In this document: positions 13,600-23,516 of the stretch, piece by piece
Layout: every line of letters begins with the position of its first letter
Numbering within the stretch: the first letter of the stretch is position 1
Assembly (NCBI RefSeq): GCF_048771995.1
Contig: NC_133063.1
Span: 11,907,563 to 11,971,562, forward strand
Direction: 5' to 3'
Source: Taeniopygia guttata
Taxonomy: Eukaryota > Chordata > Aves > Passeriformes > Estrildidae
Length of the DNA stretch: 64,000 nt
Translations under genes and position numbers: made by a program
Notes under the pieces: generated by a model
The model's input: only the letters and a program-made list of their open reading frames with translations
Database searches by the model: none
What the model was told of the DNA's origin: nothing

Positions 13600-14621
13600 T
13601 CACTCAGGCAGGGTGATAGTTGGCACCCAGTCATTGACATTTCTGCTCTCTTCGCAAAACAAGTTCAGCTTCTCCAGAGCTGGATCCTTCCAACCTTCTT
13701 CATTCGGGTTCTGCAGAAAAGAAAAAAGTTGCACACCGTGAGTGCTGCCCGTCAGCTGAGGTCATCGTATTATTTACAGAAGCATTAGCTTAGGGCTGGA
13801 AGCACTTCCAGACAGTTTCTGTCCTGAGACAGACAAGACAGGAAGCAGAGATGCTGCCCTTGCGGACAGCGGAGGAAATCCAGTTACGAGAAGTTCTGCC
13901 TCCTCCTCCTACTACTACTGCTCAGCTGACTCGCTGCGTGCCAAGCGCTGTCTGTGCCCGGCAGAGGACTCGACCACCCGCAGCGGGAGCAGGGCCGCGC
14001 CGGGCAGAGGGCAGAGCCGGCCGCGGGACACCCACCGTGATGAGGATGCAGTGCAGATCGCGCGGCTCCCCGGAGTCCTCGCTGGGCCCTACGATGGCCG
14101 CCAGCTTAGCCACGTCGTTCACCCGCACGATGTCGATGTCGTTCTCGCAGCAGAAGGCTTGGATCAGAGTGAAGTGGATCTGCAGCGCGATGTCCCCCTC
14201 GTCCTCCTGGTCCGCAGCCAACACACAGAACGCGACGTTGTCGGGGTCGCTGCAAGAGGGGAGCAGCCTGGTGAGTGCCGCGGTCGGCACCGGCCGCCCC
14301 GCAGCCCCGCCGGGCTGCCTTGCACACTGCCCTGCCCCCGCCGCCGTACTTACACATTCATCAGCTTGGCCGACTCGTAGACGCCGGCGGTGAGGCAGCC
14401 GCGGCGCTGCGCCGACACCAGCAGCTCGTGGAGGGCCGTGCCGGCGCCCTGCATCCTGAGGGCCGAGAGAGACACCGGGTCAGCGCGGCGCCGCCGCCAC
14501 AGCCACCGCCGCCCCGAAACCGCCCGCCACCCGCTCGCCTCGGCTCCCCAGCGCCCACCCGCACGTACCAGTCGTGCCCCGCAGGCATGGGCTGCTGGCC
14601 GTGGATCTCCTCCAGAGTCAT
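13600..14621 (-). CDS. GADD45G: GADD45G, growth arrest and DNA-damage-inducible protein gamma (4 exons)
   Basis: Small acidic nuclear/cytoplasmic stress sensor. From family knowledge it binds MTK1/MEKK4, p21, PCNA and CDK1 and drives p38/JNK signalling and growth arrest. Exons on the minus strand are 14621-14569 (53 nt), 14455-14354 (102 nt), 14249-14036 (214 nt) and 13710-13600 (111 nt). Every junction has GT donors and AG acceptors and the frame joins exactly into 159 residues, the human GADD45G length. The protein starts [10 protein letters not shown], carries an LXXLL-like LHELL in the N-terminal third, [15 protein letters not shown], an acidic QEDEGD patch, then [19 protein letters not shown], the family hallmark, and ends [11 protein letters not shown]. 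The gamma paralogue is chosen over alpha and beta because of AAIVG, FCEESR and the LPE end. Introns are short (113, 104 and 325 bp). The start codon has a purine at -3 and opens exon 1. No damage is visible and the gene looks functional. Confidence 0.97.
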
Positions 14622-14860
14622 AGCAGATAGTCCGCACAGCCCCGCGCCTCCCTCAGCTGCGGTTCCGCGCACCCCGCGAGTGCTCTGAGGCGGCAGCCGG
14701 CCGGCGTGCGCTACTTATAGGCCTCGCGGGCACCTCCCGGCCTCCCATTGGCCGGCGGGGGAGAAAGGGGCGGCTTTATTATGCTAATCGGCGCGCGCCG
14801 GAGAGGAAGATTGGGGCGGGGTGGGGCGGAAAGAGTGGCTCGTGCCGGGAGGCCACGTGG
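14622..14860 (-). promoter_or_regulatory. GADD45G: GADD45G 5' UTR and core promoter
   Basis: Read on the minus strand, a TATAAGTA box lies at 14712-14719, putting the start of transcription near 14685-14690 and giving a 5' UTR of about 65 nt. Further upstream are a CCAAT box (14747-14751), GC boxes (14767-14773, 14813-14820, 14823-14829), an octamer-like ATTAGCAT (14781-14788) and an E-box CACGTG (14854-14859). The TATA and CCAAT spacing is that of an inducible early-response promoter, as expected for this gene. Factor binding is not shown by the sequence. Confidence 0.8.
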
Positions 14861-14921
14861 GGCGCGCGAGGGGCGCGCGGGCACGCGCCGGCCCCAGACG
14901 GCGGAGCCGGCCCCAGATGGC

Positions 14922-15119
14922 CCGAACCGGACCGAACCGGACCGGAACGGCCCGAGCCGGACCGAACCGGCCCGAACCAGCCGTGCCGGACCGAACCGGC
15001 CCGAACAGGCCGTGCCGGACCGAACCGGCCGTGCCGGACCGAACCGGCCCGAACCGGCCGTGCCGGACCGAACCGGCCGTGCCGGACCGAACCAGCGGTG
15101 CCGGCCCAGCCAGCGGTGC
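14922..15119. repeat. GC-rich minisatellite of alternating 9/10-bp units upstream of GADD45G
   Basis: About 20 units are variants of CCGAACCGGA, CCGAACCGGC, CCGAACCGG (9 bp) and CCGTGCCGGA. In the middle of the array they combine into higher-order 19-bp (9+10) and 29-bp (10+9+10) blocks. The left end uses mostly the CCGAACCGGA form and the right end degrades into CGGTGCCGGC-like units. Almost every unit carries a CCGG tetramer and two or three CpGs. The array ends about 230 bp upstream of the predicted GADD45G start. The long open frames it creates on both strands are repeat artefacts. Confidence 0.95.
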
Positions 15120-15943
15120 ACCTGCAGGCGTGGCCGCTCCCTGCGCGCCGCTCGCCGGTAGGCACTGGCAAGTAGTAGGGCGATTTGTGTCCAAAGCTTG
15201 GAACGGAAAATCTCTAGAGTGCATGGGAAATTAAAACGGGGAAAAAAAAAATCGTAAAAATAAACAAAATATTTTATTAATATGGTTTGTGCAAATGTGC
15301 ACGCCGCGAAGGGCCAGCCGCCGTAAGCAAGGCTAAGGGCAGCTCTCTAGAGGCCCTGGGCAGCCACCGGTGGTGCTCGGCAGTGGCTCCGGCTGCAGGG
15401 GATCCCCCCTGTGCCCTGGTCGGTAGGAACAGGAGCACGGCCAGCCGGCCGAGGCAGGTGATAATCCCCCTCTGCTCAGCACTCCGGGACAGCAGCAATG
15501 TGGTCTGCCCGGTTTGGGCACCCCCGGCCGCGGACACACGCCGATAAACCGGACCAAGTGCAGGTCAGGGCACCGAGTGTCCAAAGCTGTCCTGCTCCGC
15601 AGGCTGAGGGACCAGGGCCAGCCCAGCCTGCGGAAGGCAAAGGTTGGGCGGCAAGCTGCAGTCCCCAAAACCTGTCGAGTGATCATTTGGAGGATAACAC
15701 CAGGGTCTTCACAGCAATGTCTAGTGGAGCAGGAGACAATGAGCCGAGCGTAAATCAAGACGCTCAGACGGGATGTAAGAAAAATCCTTTCACCCTGAGA
15801 ACAGTCAAGCAGCGGAGCAGGCTCCGTGTCCAGGGAGGCTGTGTAGATTTTATCCTTGCAGGATTGTCCCTGTTCTGAGGTCACCTTCTGCAGGCTGTGC
15901 TGGCCTATGATCCTGGGAGAGGGGGCTGGTGTGAGCAAGCAGA
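15120..15943. other. Upstream flank of GADD45G, no gene seen
   Basis: This moderately GC-rich stretch contains the declining edge of the CpG island and a short A/T-rich interruption at 15241-15282. No protein family was recognised in either strand. Divergent non-coding transcription from the island is possible but not demonstrable here. Confidence 0.5.
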
Positions 15944-15972
15944 TTTTTTTTTTTTTTCAGTCAGGCTTTATT
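15944..15972 (-). other. AATAAA plus A14 tract, retrocopy-like 3' end
   Basis: On the minus strand an AATAAA (complement of 15967-15972) is followed nine bases later by an uninterrupted run of 14 A (complement of 15944-15957). This is how a retroposed polyadenylated RNA ends. No recognisable gene body lies upstream on that strand, so the parent is unknown and a chance A-run remains possible. Confidence 0.35.
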
Positions 15973-15997
15973 AAAAATGGCTTTAATTTAGACAGTA

Positions 15998-16046
15998 TTC
16001 ATAATTAATTCATTGTGAAATTAATTCAGTGTTCATAATTAATTCA
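15998..16046 (+). repeat. Tandem duplication, 34-bp period
   Basis: A 15-base AT-rich core beginning TTCATAATTAATTCA occurs at 15998-16012 and again at 16032-16046, with a similar AATTAATTCA between them. This is local duplication rather than part of a known element. Confidence 0.75.
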
Positions 16047-17754
16047 GTGTGATTGCTGAACTCAGATTTGAACCTGTTTGTCAGCAAACCAAGCAAGAAA
16101 AAACCATATTTTCCCGCTGTGAATGAGCACAGACAATGTTAAAAGGCAAATCACTTTTTGCGTCCCTTCAGCGTCTGACACACTTAAGCCCGCAGTTAGC
16201 ACTTGTCTGCGCAGTCACCGCTTCAGAGCAGCCCCGTGCGGTTCCACAGAGGCTGTGGAGAGCCACCTTGGGGTAACCTGTGCTGCTGCGACCTGTCCAG
16301 CTCCAGTGGGCTGCACAAGCAGAGCTCTCCAGCTTGTCATCCTTGCTGCTCACTAGCCTGCAGCCACACCATCCCCATCCCAATGTGTTGAAACACGGGG
16401 ATGTCCTTTCCAGTGCTTCACTGGGAGTCCTGGATGAAGCACGTCTTATCTGAGACTGTATATGCTATACTCTGCTCAGTTTCAGTCTCTTCAAGCACCA
16501 CAGTTTCCGAAATGCCTCTCAAACAGAGCCACTTTAATGAGCTGCCGTGTTTCTACTTCCAGTTGTTTCTAGTGACCCTGGTGACACAAGAGGTGACAGC
16601 ATTCGACCTGGCAGTAATCAGTGAGTTGCCATTTTAAGCTAGTGACAACATAGGCTTGATGTCTGCCAGATACATCCAGCCTCTCGAAGAACATTTCTCT
16701 GATGTTACAGAGCTGTCAGTACTGGGGAGAAAACTCTTCATTGTAAACACCAGTTCTCAAGCCTCGCAATCTTTTTTACCCTACTAACGTGCAAAGACTT
16801 GGAAACCAAACCAGTGACCTGTCAGTCTGAATTTGAGTGAGAAGGGCATAAATTCTTACTTTGCTCTCTCTAAAAAAGGTATGAGAAGTTCCCAGAAAAT
16901 TATCTCCTGGCCCGTATTCAGGCAAGTGCAATTGTCTCCACTTGCTGTAATTAGTATAGTCTACATAGCATTTACCGTTCATTCTCAAAAGATAAAAACT
17001 CTTCATACATCTGCTTCTTTCTTTTACCTGTTTTTGGGGTTTTTTTTTCCTAAGTATATAAATGGGTATGAATGCAGAAGAATAGCTTGAATGGTAAGAC
17101 ACATTAAGTGGTATGTCCCTTAGAAATATTCAAGGGCCTATTTCTGATGAAATAGGTGGAAAACCCAGAACTGACTCACAGCTTTGAAAGATGCTGATAT
17201 CAGCTATGACTTTGATGACTTTCTCATTGCACTAGAAATGAAAGTTACTTCAGATGGATCCAAATTAGTAAGCCAAAGTAACTCAGAGTGGAGAACAGAG
17301 TATATGTATATGTATATGTAATAGTACAATATATATAATTGTCTAGATAATAAAGTGATATACTGAACCTTATTAACATATTAATCCTTTGACATGCAAG
17401 CTTGTAGTTTCAGCTTAATGATGCAGCACCCCGGAATTAAGGCTTCTTGACATCACACTTTTCAGTGTGCCCCATTATTCCCAGGTCTCCTAGAGCAGAT
17501 GGTGCTGAAGGCCATGGAGCATTCATTGCTAGATACTTGATCCAGCTCGTTTCAAACCACAGTATGAACCCCAGGCCTCTGACGCAGGAGAGGAGCTGCA
17601 GAAAGCAGCTTTGCAAGCCCAAGGCCCCGTCCCTGGTTCGAAGGCATCAGCTCCGCAGACGTGTTACCTTTGATGCCGAATAAGCAAACTGAATTTGGGG
17701 CTGCGCTGACCTCTCGCGGCCGCCCGGAACGCTTACAGCGGAGACGCGGCAAGA

Positions 17755-17868
17755 GAAAAACAAACAAACAAATAAACAAACACAAAAGTACCAAACCAAA
17801 GGAAAAAAAAAAAAAAAGCCACACACAAAAAGCCACCGCAAACAACAAACAAACAAACAAATAAAAAG
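17755..17868 (+). repeat. (AAAC)n-rich low-complexity tract
   Basis: Interrupted AAAC/AAAT units with an internal A15 run follow directly after a CpG-dense patch. It may be the expanded A-rich tail of an old retroposon, but no body was recognised. Confidence 0.8.
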
Positions 17869-18806
17869 GTAGACCTTGACACATCCTACATAAAAGAAAT
17901 CCCCTAAAGTGTGTTACCTGATCCATAGACCTGCTCAAGGGAAGGAAGGCTCGCTCTACAGAGATCTGGACAGACTCAGTCAGTGGGCCAAGGACAATAA
18001 GGCGAACTGCTGGGTTCTGCACTTTAGTCTCAGCAAACCCATGCAGCACTACAGGCTGGGGCAGAGTTGGCTTAAGGGCTGCTCGGCAAAAAGGGACATT
18101 ACCTCTTAGCCTAAGTGAGAGGAGACTCAAACCTCCCACATCAGAAAAGGCTGGCAAGCCATGGTAATAGGCACCCCAGCCATGGGGTTCCTACACTGCA
18201 CTCACCTGCCTAGTGCTCCCCTGGCTTGTGCTGCACATCCAGACTTTCCATCAGAAAGGCTCTCTTTACCAAGATAGACTAGTCCTTTCAGCTCAGACGG
18301 AGTATTCCCTCCTCAATGTCTTTCCAAATCCATCTCCCTCTCCATTTCCATTTCCATCTCCCTTACCCACTCCAGTCCTCCATCCAGTTCTCCTATCTTG
18401 CAGACCTATTGTAATCACCCAGCAAGCTTCTTTCTCCAGGTGTGGATCTCACCAAATAAAAACCAAATCAAAAACCTTTCTACTGAACACAAGTTTTAGG
18501 AGGCTGTGCAAATGCTGTGGTTAAATTCAAGATGATTTAATCAAGCTGATTTCTTCTATTTCCAGCAGATCAATAGGTCGGTCACCTACCTCATCCTCAT
18601 ATAATTTCTTTCCACTGAACCTGAAACAGAAGCTGCTGATCCCCACGCCTCATAAACCAGGTAGCATCCTCTGTACATAACTTTATTCTGTGACACATTT
18701 GCCATAGAAGTGACACCAGTTAAGCCCAAACATCCATAATCTGTACACAACAGAAATATTTAACTTACTGAGAAAGCAGAAAAGTTTTCATGGTTTATTC
18801 TTAACA

Positions 18807-18922
18807 GAAAACAACAAAAACCTCCACCCAGACAAAACAAAGAAAAACAAAATAAAACCAAACCAAACCAAACAAACAAAAAACAAAAAAACCCCCCCAA
18901 AAAAACCCCAAAAAAACCCCCT
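18807..18922 (+). repeat. A/C-only low-complexity tract
   Basis: More than 100 bases are almost free of G and T on the plus strand: AAACC and AAAC units that end in alternating A6-A7 and C4-C7 runs. Such strongly strand-asymmetric tracts expand by slippage. Confidence 0.85.
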
Positions 18923-19365
18923 GCTATCACAAGTCTTTTTTAATTAGAAAAGCTGTGGTAAAAGAAGCAGCCGTCTTCTCAATTAAGTTCCATTGTTTAC
19001 TAAAAAAAATTTTGAGTACTCTCACAAATGTAAGTGAAATATTGTAGAATGGAGAGCACTTAATTGTTCACATAGGCTTGATTATTACAGAATGTTGTGC
19101 AGATGAGCACAGAGCCCTCATTTTTGTCATCTTTTCAGACTTTGCACTAAAAGGGCAAAAGCACTTGCACTAATTTTGAATGAGTTTTTGCACCTCAAAA
19201 CACAGTGGTATCTTCCCCAGCAGGTTTGCTTTCATTGTAATACTTAAATGGAAATATTTAGTAACTTCAACCCTTTTTCCTCTATATAAAAATCTCTTTA
19301 CTGTTTAGATTCCTATACAGCATTCATGTAGCCATGTGATCCCTCAATAGTCACATATAGATCAA

Positions 19366-19845
19366 CATAGAATCATTTAGGTTGGAGAAGACCTTTAACA
19401 TCATCAAGTTGAACCATTTGCCCAGCACTGTCATGTTCATCACTAAACCATGTCTCTAAGTGCCACATCCACACATCTTTTAAATACTTCCAGGAATGGT
19501 GATTCAACCACTTCCTTGGGCACCCTATTCCAGTGCTTGACAACCCTTCTGGTGAACAAATTTCTCCTAATAACCAATCTAAACCTCCTTTGGCACAACT
19601 TGAGTCTATTTCTTCTTGTCCTATCACTTGTTACCTGGGAGAAGAGACAGACCCACACCTGGCTACAGCCTCCTTTTAGGCAGTTGTGCAGTGGTAAGAT
19701 TTCCCCTGAGCATCCTTTTTTCCAGGCTGAACACCTCCGGCTCCTTCATCTGCTCCTCACAGGACTTGTTCTTCAGACCTTTCACCAGCTCCGCTGCCCT
19801 TTCCTGGATACACTCCAACACCTCGGTGTCTTTCTTGCAGTAGCA
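19366..19845 (-). mobile_element. CR1 LINE, 5'-truncated copy
   Basis: The left edge shows ATAGAATCATTTAGGTTGGA, the reverse complement of the CR1 3' end, so the element runs on the minus strand. Its minus strand still reads the C-terminal part of the CR1 reverse-transcriptase polyprotein, with [16 protein letters not shown] and VDVALRDMV. The upstream part (19640-19845) matches the CR1 region coding for the preceding segment, with frame loss. The copy is about 480 bp, which is typical of the strong 5' truncation of CR1, and the RT core and endonuclease are absent. Confidence 0.93.
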
Positions 19846-21272
19846 CTACATATTTCGGTTTCATATTTTAAACAAGATCATCTCCACCAGGAGTGACTAA
19901 TGGAGTTACAGACAGGATATATTTTCCTTTTCATGCTTATCTTCACTGTTACACTCCTGAGAGACCCACTCTAGTGTTTATTAAAAAGGGGGGAAAAAAG
20001 CCAAACACTCAGACTATGGTGAGGTGCAAGAGTCTGGAGCAGCTTCCTCCCCAGCCCTGTGCTAAAATCTGCATAATTCATATCCTACTGGAGCTGAGAA
20101 GGGCAGTCCAAAGCAGTAAAGCAGTTTGTGGGGGATAGCTGATTACACATCAGGGAACCTTCTGCATTCCCCCGGCTCACAAGTCTCTCAGAAACTTGGG
20201 AGGCATGATGATCTTTTTTTTGGCTTTTCTTTTTGTTTTTCATTAAGAACTGCTGAAAGCCAGGTTTTCTTGGCAATGCTTTCTTTCCATCAGATGAGAA
20301 TTTTATCAGGGCAGGATTTTTCAGGATTCTCTCCTGGGATTTCTGTGCAAGTCCAGCAACTGAAAACTTATTGTGACTGGCTGCTGTGTGACTGGTAATC
20401 CTAGACACATTCACAGCCCATATGCACTATGGCTGCATAACACCCAGCTCAGTACATCCTATGTTTTCTGGCCAAATTGGACAGATTGTGCATGCATGTT
20501 CAATTGAAGCATCCGTGCCAGGAAGTCTGCAGCGTCAGATTTATTATTCCTGAGCACACACCTTGTCCAGGAATGCCTGGAAATCATACTTAATAGGGTG
20601 GCTTCAGATGGAAGGTTAGAAAATTACATAAGTGACACAAAAAATTATATTTGTTACTAATTCAAGCCAGAAGAAAGCGGGGGCAAAATAAAAAAATCCC
20701 AGATTTTGTCTCTCCATTCACTCAGCACTGTCTTCCAGACGCTGCCAATTCACAGTCTTCCAGATGCTGTCAATAATAATCTAAAGTAAGATTCATCTAC
20801 AAATAAAAATAGGAGTTTTTTATAATGTAACTGTTTTTCATCCCCACTTACCTTAGTTCCTTTTTTTTTTTCTGCCATATCTCCTAATGCCTGCATACAG
20901 GACCCTCTTCTCCAGCAGAATAAAACTGCTGAAAACCAGCCTGGTTTTATGATTTCTCCAGTCAAAACAGATGACATTAAAGGGAGATTTGATGTCATGA
21001 TGTTGGTTTTCCCAGTGAATGGCTCCATACAATGCCAATGTGATTTTTTTAACAGCTTTACATAACATGATCAGCAATGTTTTTTGTTCTGTACTGTATT
21101 TTGTAGAGGTGCCCAGGAAAGTTAAAAATCAAGTGCGTAAGGTCACTGAAGAGCTGTCTGTTTATTAAAAGGAAAAAAGGGCAACACCTTCCCTAACCCA
21201 GGTGCTGTCAGAATTATTTGTTTCACTGGAAATTCTGCAGCATGAAGAAATGTAATTCACAAAGAAGGCAGA
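19846..21272. other. Spacer between CR1 copies, no gene seen
   Basis: No recognisable coding, RNA or mobile element was found. It contains a T-rich run around 20860-20871 and ordinary AT-rich sequence. Confidence 0.5.
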
Positions 21273-21955
21273 TCACAGAATCATACAAGGGTATGGCTTG
21301 GAAGGGCCCTTTGAGACCATCTAGTTCCATCCCCCCTGCCATGGACAGGGACACCTTCTGTTAGATCAGTTTGTTGAAAGCTCCATCCAACCTGGCCCGG
21401 AATTGGGCAACCTGTTCCAGTGCCCCACAGTAAATAGTGCCACCACCCCCACAGTAAGTAATTTCCTCCATACATATAACCTAAATTTCCCCTCTTTCTG
21501 TCTGAACCCATTAGTCTCTGTCCTACCAGGCCAAAGGATCCCTTCTCCAGTATTCCCCTTCATATACTGGAAGGTTCCTGTGGGGCCTCCATACAACCTT
21601 CTCTTCTCCATGATGAACAGCCCCAACTTCCTCAGCCTGGCTTCGCAGGGGAGGTGCTCCTGTCCTCTGATCAACTTAGTGGTCCTCCCTTGGACTCAGT
21701 CCTACAGGTCCATGTCCTCCCTGTGCTGGGACCCCAGAGCTGATGCAGGGTTCCAGGTGGGCTCTCACCAGAGCAGAGCAGAGGGGCAGAATCCCCTCCC
21801 TCCCCTGCTGCCCACGCTGCTCTGGATGCAGCCCAGGACACGTTTGGCTTTCTGGGCTGGGAGTGCCCATGGCTGGGTCGTGTCCAGCCTCCCACCCACC
21901 AGCACCCCCAAGTCCTTCTCACAGGGCTGCTCTCAATCACTTCTCTGCCCAAACT
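21273..21955 (-). mobile_element. CR1 LINE, 5'-truncated copy of a different subfamily
   Basis: The left edge carries TCACAGAATCATA followed by a GGAAGGGCCC stretch and a phrase equivalent to the complement of the CR1 3' UTR. The sequence then follows the familiar avian CR1 pattern (for example CCATGGACAGGGACACCTTC and CCAACCTGGC) to about 21955. It differs from the copy at 19.4 kb and therefore belongs to another CR1 subfamily. It is on the minus strand and about 680 bp long. No intact open frame is seen. Confidence 0.92.
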
Positions 21956-21960
21956 TTAGG

Positions 21961-22467
21961 GTGACTTTAGTCTGGAGAAAAGGAGGTTCATGGGAGACAT
22001 TATCACTCTCAACAACTGCCTGAAAGGAGAGGGTAGCAAGGTGGGAATCAGCCTCTTTGGGAGGCAACCATAACAAGAAATGGCCTCAAGATGCATCAAG
22101 GAAAGTTCAGGCTGGACATCAGGAGAAATTTCTTCACAGAATATTCTGAGTTGGAAGGGACACTCAAGGATCATCAATTCCAACTCTTAAGTGAATGGCC
22201 CATACTGGAATTGAACCCACAATCTTGGTGTTATTAGTCTCACCCTAATAGCTGAGCTAAACTCAGGGTAGAAAGAGTCGTTAAAGATTAAAATTGGCTG
22301 CCCAGGGAGATGGTGAAATCACCATGGAGGTGTTCAAGAAATTACTAGATGTAGCACTCAGTGCTGTGGTATAGTTGACAGAGTGGTGATCAGTCAAAGG
22401 TTAGATTCGATGGTCTTGGACATCTTTTCCAGCCTAATTGATTCTGTGTGATTCGGTGATTCTGTCG
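21961..22467 (+). mobile_element. CR1 LINE, plus-strand copy split by a SINE
   Basis: The copy starts with a CR1-typical stretch containing CTGGAGAAAAGGAGG and passes through GGCTGCCCAGGGAGATGGTG. It ends with the terminal octamer repeats of CR1 (GATTCTGTGTGATTCGGTG and similar). It is broken at about 22138-22267 by a SINE and resumes in register afterwards. Its 5' end abuts the 5' end of the minus-strand CR1 to its left, so the two copies lie head to head. Confidence 0.9.
22138..22267 (-). mobile_element. tRNA-Ile-derived SINE with CR1-like tail (TguSINE1-like)
   Basis: Read on the minus strand, the head matches tRNA-Ile. It has an A box (TTAGCTCAGC), an anticodon-arm segment CTAATAACACCAAG that keeps the AAT anticodon, and a B box GGTTCAATTCC, ending TGGGCCA. 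The tail, GATGATCCTTGAGTG followed by CCTTCCAACTCAGAATATTC, is CR1-like. A tRNA-Ile head joined to a CR1 tail is the known structure of TguSINE1, reported from zebra finch and mobilised by CR1 machinery. Target-site duplications are short and unclear (possibly AGAA). The name is from memory, while the tRNA match is direct. Confidence 0.85.
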
Positions 22468-22885
22468 CTTGCAGGTGTTTTTCCCTATGTCAAGAGCCTC
22501 TCATATCTTAGCAGAGATGTGATTATCTGAGTGAAATACTCTCATCCTTTGTTAATCCTTAAACAGATGTCTTCTGTTGTAGGTGCAACAGAACGGGCAA
22601 CCAGAGATAATCAGCCTAGACTCTTAAAAATGCAACTCTGAATTTTTCCATATGCTTTTTATTGCCTTTAAAAATAAAAACTATGAAACTGGCTTATATC
22701 TAAAGAGGTAAAAAAATGATATCTGATTGAAACAGGATTATCTTCCCTTCACCCTTTTCTTTAAAACAAATGAAAGGTAAGAACATCAAAAATCTTTACT
22801 GACCTCAGTTATTTGCTGAGACACCTCTTCACTGCAAATTTTCCTTGCTTACAAGCAACATCAAATCAAAACATTTGTACCCACC
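22468..22885. other. Spacer between CR1 and LTR, no gene seen
   Basis: AT-rich sequence without recognised elements. Confidence 0.5.
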
Positions 22886-23516
22886 TGCCCTAGGTTGACT
22901 GTATGATGCTTTTATCCCCAGCATCATAACAGAACAGTGGTCTGTTCTGTTTATGCTGAATAATAAGTTTTGCACCTCTAGGACTCGTTCCAGGACTGAA
23001 GGGTGGGAGAAGAACTGTGGAGTTTCTTTTCATAAACTGCACTCCCTCCTCCACATTGCTGCTGCTGGACTGTGGTGTCTGTGGATGGACAGACAGCGGG
23101 ACAGAGCTCTCCTTTGCCTTTAGTTAGTTTTAGCTAGATGAGGCAAAGAAACTCCCTGGACTGTGGCTTTTCCTTTCTTTGGCCCTGCTCAAGCCTGCTG
23201 TGGATGAACCCCAGAGGAGCAGCAGCAGCAGCAACGCCTGTGCCCAGCGGCATTGCCAGCACCGGAGGGACTGAGCAGAGACTGAGTGAGCCCAGCTGCA
23301 GCCTGGGGGGGGGTTTCTGAGTTTGTCTCTCTTTTGGAGCAGCAAGAAGTTTTATTGTTTAATTTGTTTAAGTTTTCTTGTTTAGTAAACAGTTTTTTCC
23401 ACTTTTCTCCAAGGAGGTATTTTTTCCCGAACCGGCTGGGGGAGGGGCTAATTAAATCTTCCTTCTAGAGGAACCCCTTTGGGGGTTCTCTCCCAAATTT
23501 GCCCTGAACCAGGACA
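22886..23516 (+). mobile_element. Solo LTR of an avian endogenous retrovirus (ERVL-like), fossil
   Basis: A 631-bp block begins TGCCCTAGG and ends CAGGACA, so it has the TG...CA termini of an LTR. It contains a CCCGAACCGGCTGGGGGAGG segment and a closing part with CCAAATTTGCCCTGAACC that I recognise as recurrent in passerine ERV LTRs. No gag, pol or env sequence and no second LTR lie nearby, so it is a solo LTR left by recombination. No clear target-site duplication is seen. The plus orientation is suggested by an AGTAAA-type signal in the second half. Without a partner LTR it cannot be dated, although its good preservation suggests it is not very old. Confidence 0.8.

Larger units (their letters stand above)
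13880..15560. other. GADD45G: CpG island over GADD45G exons 1-3 and promoter
   Basis: Dense CpG dinucleotides and high GC run from intron 3 through the promoter and the upstream minisatellite, fading after about 15.6 kb. The surrounding DNA is AT-rich and CpG-poor. Long overlapping open frames here, on both strands, are by-products of the low stop-codon density of GC-rich DNA. The edges were judged by eye. Confidence 0.85.
16050..19365. other. Intergenic region with low-complexity tracts
   Basis: No gene was recognised. The region holds a TATATG repeat (17301-17319), a short CpG-dense patch at about 17690-17755, a pyrimidine-rich (CCATCT/CCATTT) tract near 18328-18372, and two A/C-only tracts listed separately. 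Confidence 0.55.

Noticed and set aside
13851-14688. Plus-strand frames of 109-180 residues opposite GADD45G
   Set aside because: They are antisense shadows of the GADD45G exons in a CpG island. The minus strand has exact exon joins and a known protein.
14711-15234. Overlapping frames of 130-146 residues on both strands over the minisatellite
   Set aside because: They are translations of the 9/10-bp repeat in all frames (SVRHGRFGP-type and complementary patterns), not proteins.
19450-19896. 148-residue plus-strand frame in the first CR1
   Set aside because: It is the antisense of the CR1 reverse-transcriptase C-terminal region on the minus strand.
21403-22023. 206-residue plus-strand frame spanning the second CR1
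   Set aside because: It is antisense to CR1 and runs across the junction of two elements.
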